From an uncultured Clostridia bacterium (GTDB lineage Bacteria; Bacillota; Clostridia; Oscillospirales; CAG-382), in assembly GCA_944375955.1 (NCBI GenBank), contig CALWBE010000052.1, forward strand, positions 1 through 64,000: a stretch of DNA of 64,000 bases, written 5' to 3'. The position numbers were made by a program, and so were the translations under genes. Position 1 is the first letter of the stretch; each line of letters starts with the position of its first letter. Below are positions 63,684 through 64,000 of the stretch, in pieces. The notes below the pieces were generated by a model. It worked only from the letters and a program-made list of their open reading frames with translations. It did no database searches and was not told the origin of the DNA.

Positions 63684-64000
63684 ATGTTAGTTACACTAAA
63701 GGAAATTTTAAAAACAGCGGAAAAAGAAAAGATAGCAATAGGATCATTTAATACTCCGAATTTGACTACTCTGCAGGCAGTTGTTTCTGCAGCAGAAGCT
63801 TTAGATCAGCCAGTAATTATAATGCATGCTCAAGTACATGAAGAAATGGGCATATGTAAAATGGAAGAGATAGCTCCCATAATGCTTATGTTTGCAAAGG
63901 CGGCGAAAGTTCCGGTATGTGTGCATCTTGATCATGGAACAGATATTGAGTATGTTGAAAAAGGCTTAAAATTAGGTTTTACATCAGTTATGTACGATGG
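63684..64000 (+). CDS. Class II (fructose-bisphosphate/tagatose type) aldolase, 5' part
   Basis: The gene starts with ATG directly after the upstream stop and runs off the window. The first 105 residues match F_bP_aldolase-family class II enzymes: the start MLVTLKEILKTAEKEK, a binding segment IGSFNTPNLTTLQAVV, and the zinc His region VPVCVHLDHGTDIEYV. It should split the phosphorylated ketose into dihydroxyacetone phosphate and an aldehyde. In the classical fucose pathway the aldolase (FucA) is from a different family, so this operon uses an alternative enzyme. The C-terminus is not visible. Confidence 0.88.
   Translation, partial: MLVTLKEILKTAEKEKIAIGSFNTPNLTTLQAVVSAAEALDQPVIIMHAQVHEEMGICKMEEIAPIMLMFAKAAKVPVCVHLDHGTDIEYVEKGLKLGFTSVMYD

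Overview
This window comes from a low-GC, anaerobic, Gram-positive-type bacterium of the class Clostridia, most likely an uncultured gut or rumen lineage (inference; no rRNA is present to fix the taxonomy). Supporting signs are a PolC-type replicative polymerase, DUF951 and DUF1540 proteins, S-layer homology domains, a Na+-pumping decarboxylase, Fe-S enzymes and near-consensus sigma-A promoters. The window is chromosomal and gene-dense. It opens inside valS and ends inside a class II aldolase gene. I found no tRNA, rRNA, CRISPR array, insertion sequence or phage module, and no gene-free stretch longer than 300 bases. The longest gaps are about 267 bases at 28114-28380 (two divergent promoters) and 238 bases at 32353-32590 (one stem-loop).

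1-3.5 kb (+): the 3' end of valS, a metallo-beta-lactamase-fold hydrolase, then a NusG-II / Gx-transporter / ApbE trio that looks like a flavinylation or extracytosolic redox module. 3.6-16 kb (-): a long housekeeping run read rbsK-pyrH-frr-uppS-cdsA-dxr-rseP-NUDIX-ispG-polC, with a perfect consensus promoter before rbsK. It joins nucleotide, isoprenoid (MEP), undecaprenyl and phospholipid precursor synthesis, translation recycling and replication. A nucleoside hydrolase is divergent from rbsK. 17-22 kb: a PhoP/PhoB-like two-component system with box-like direct repeats upstream, a DivIVA-like protein translationally coupled to an orphan fumarase beta subunit, and a membrane-anchored unknown protein. 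22-28 kb (-): a ClpP-class protease, M18 aminopeptidase, lytic transglycosylase, coaE, Sua5, prfA and DUF951.

28-36 kb (+): a surface-polysaccharide remnant. A deletion joins the first codons of a chain-length regulator to the 3' part of a tyrosine-kinase gene, followed by intact nucleotidyltransferase, epimerase and phosphoglucosamine mutase genes, two CotH-like surface proteins and a tandem DUF1540 protein. 36-44 kb: carbohydrate and redox accessory genes, namely a NUDIX-aldo/keto reductase-ferredoxin fusion, a GH5-like glycoside hydrolase, a second aldo/keto reductase and an 1100-residue S-layer beta-helix protein.

44-54 kb (+): rimM-trmD, an O-antigen-ligase-like protein with two DUF4330 proteins, HPr, uvrC, rsmD-coaD and pgk-tpiA. 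54-58.6 kb (-): mscS and a four-gene Na+-translocating oxaloacetate/pyruvate-type decarboxylase operon (oadG, biotin carrier, oadB, oadA) whose OadB carries an unusual extracytoplasmic N-terminal domain. 58.8-64 kb: a PocR-AraC regulator divergent from a deoxy-sugar-type catabolic operon (isomerase, FGGY kinase, DUF4432 epimerase, class II aldolase). The two share a symmetric overlapping promoter.

No single locus is clearly a new defence or mobile system. The best candidates for undescribed biology are the NUDIX-AKR fusion, the OadB fusion, the CotH-like pair and the orphan fumarase subunit.
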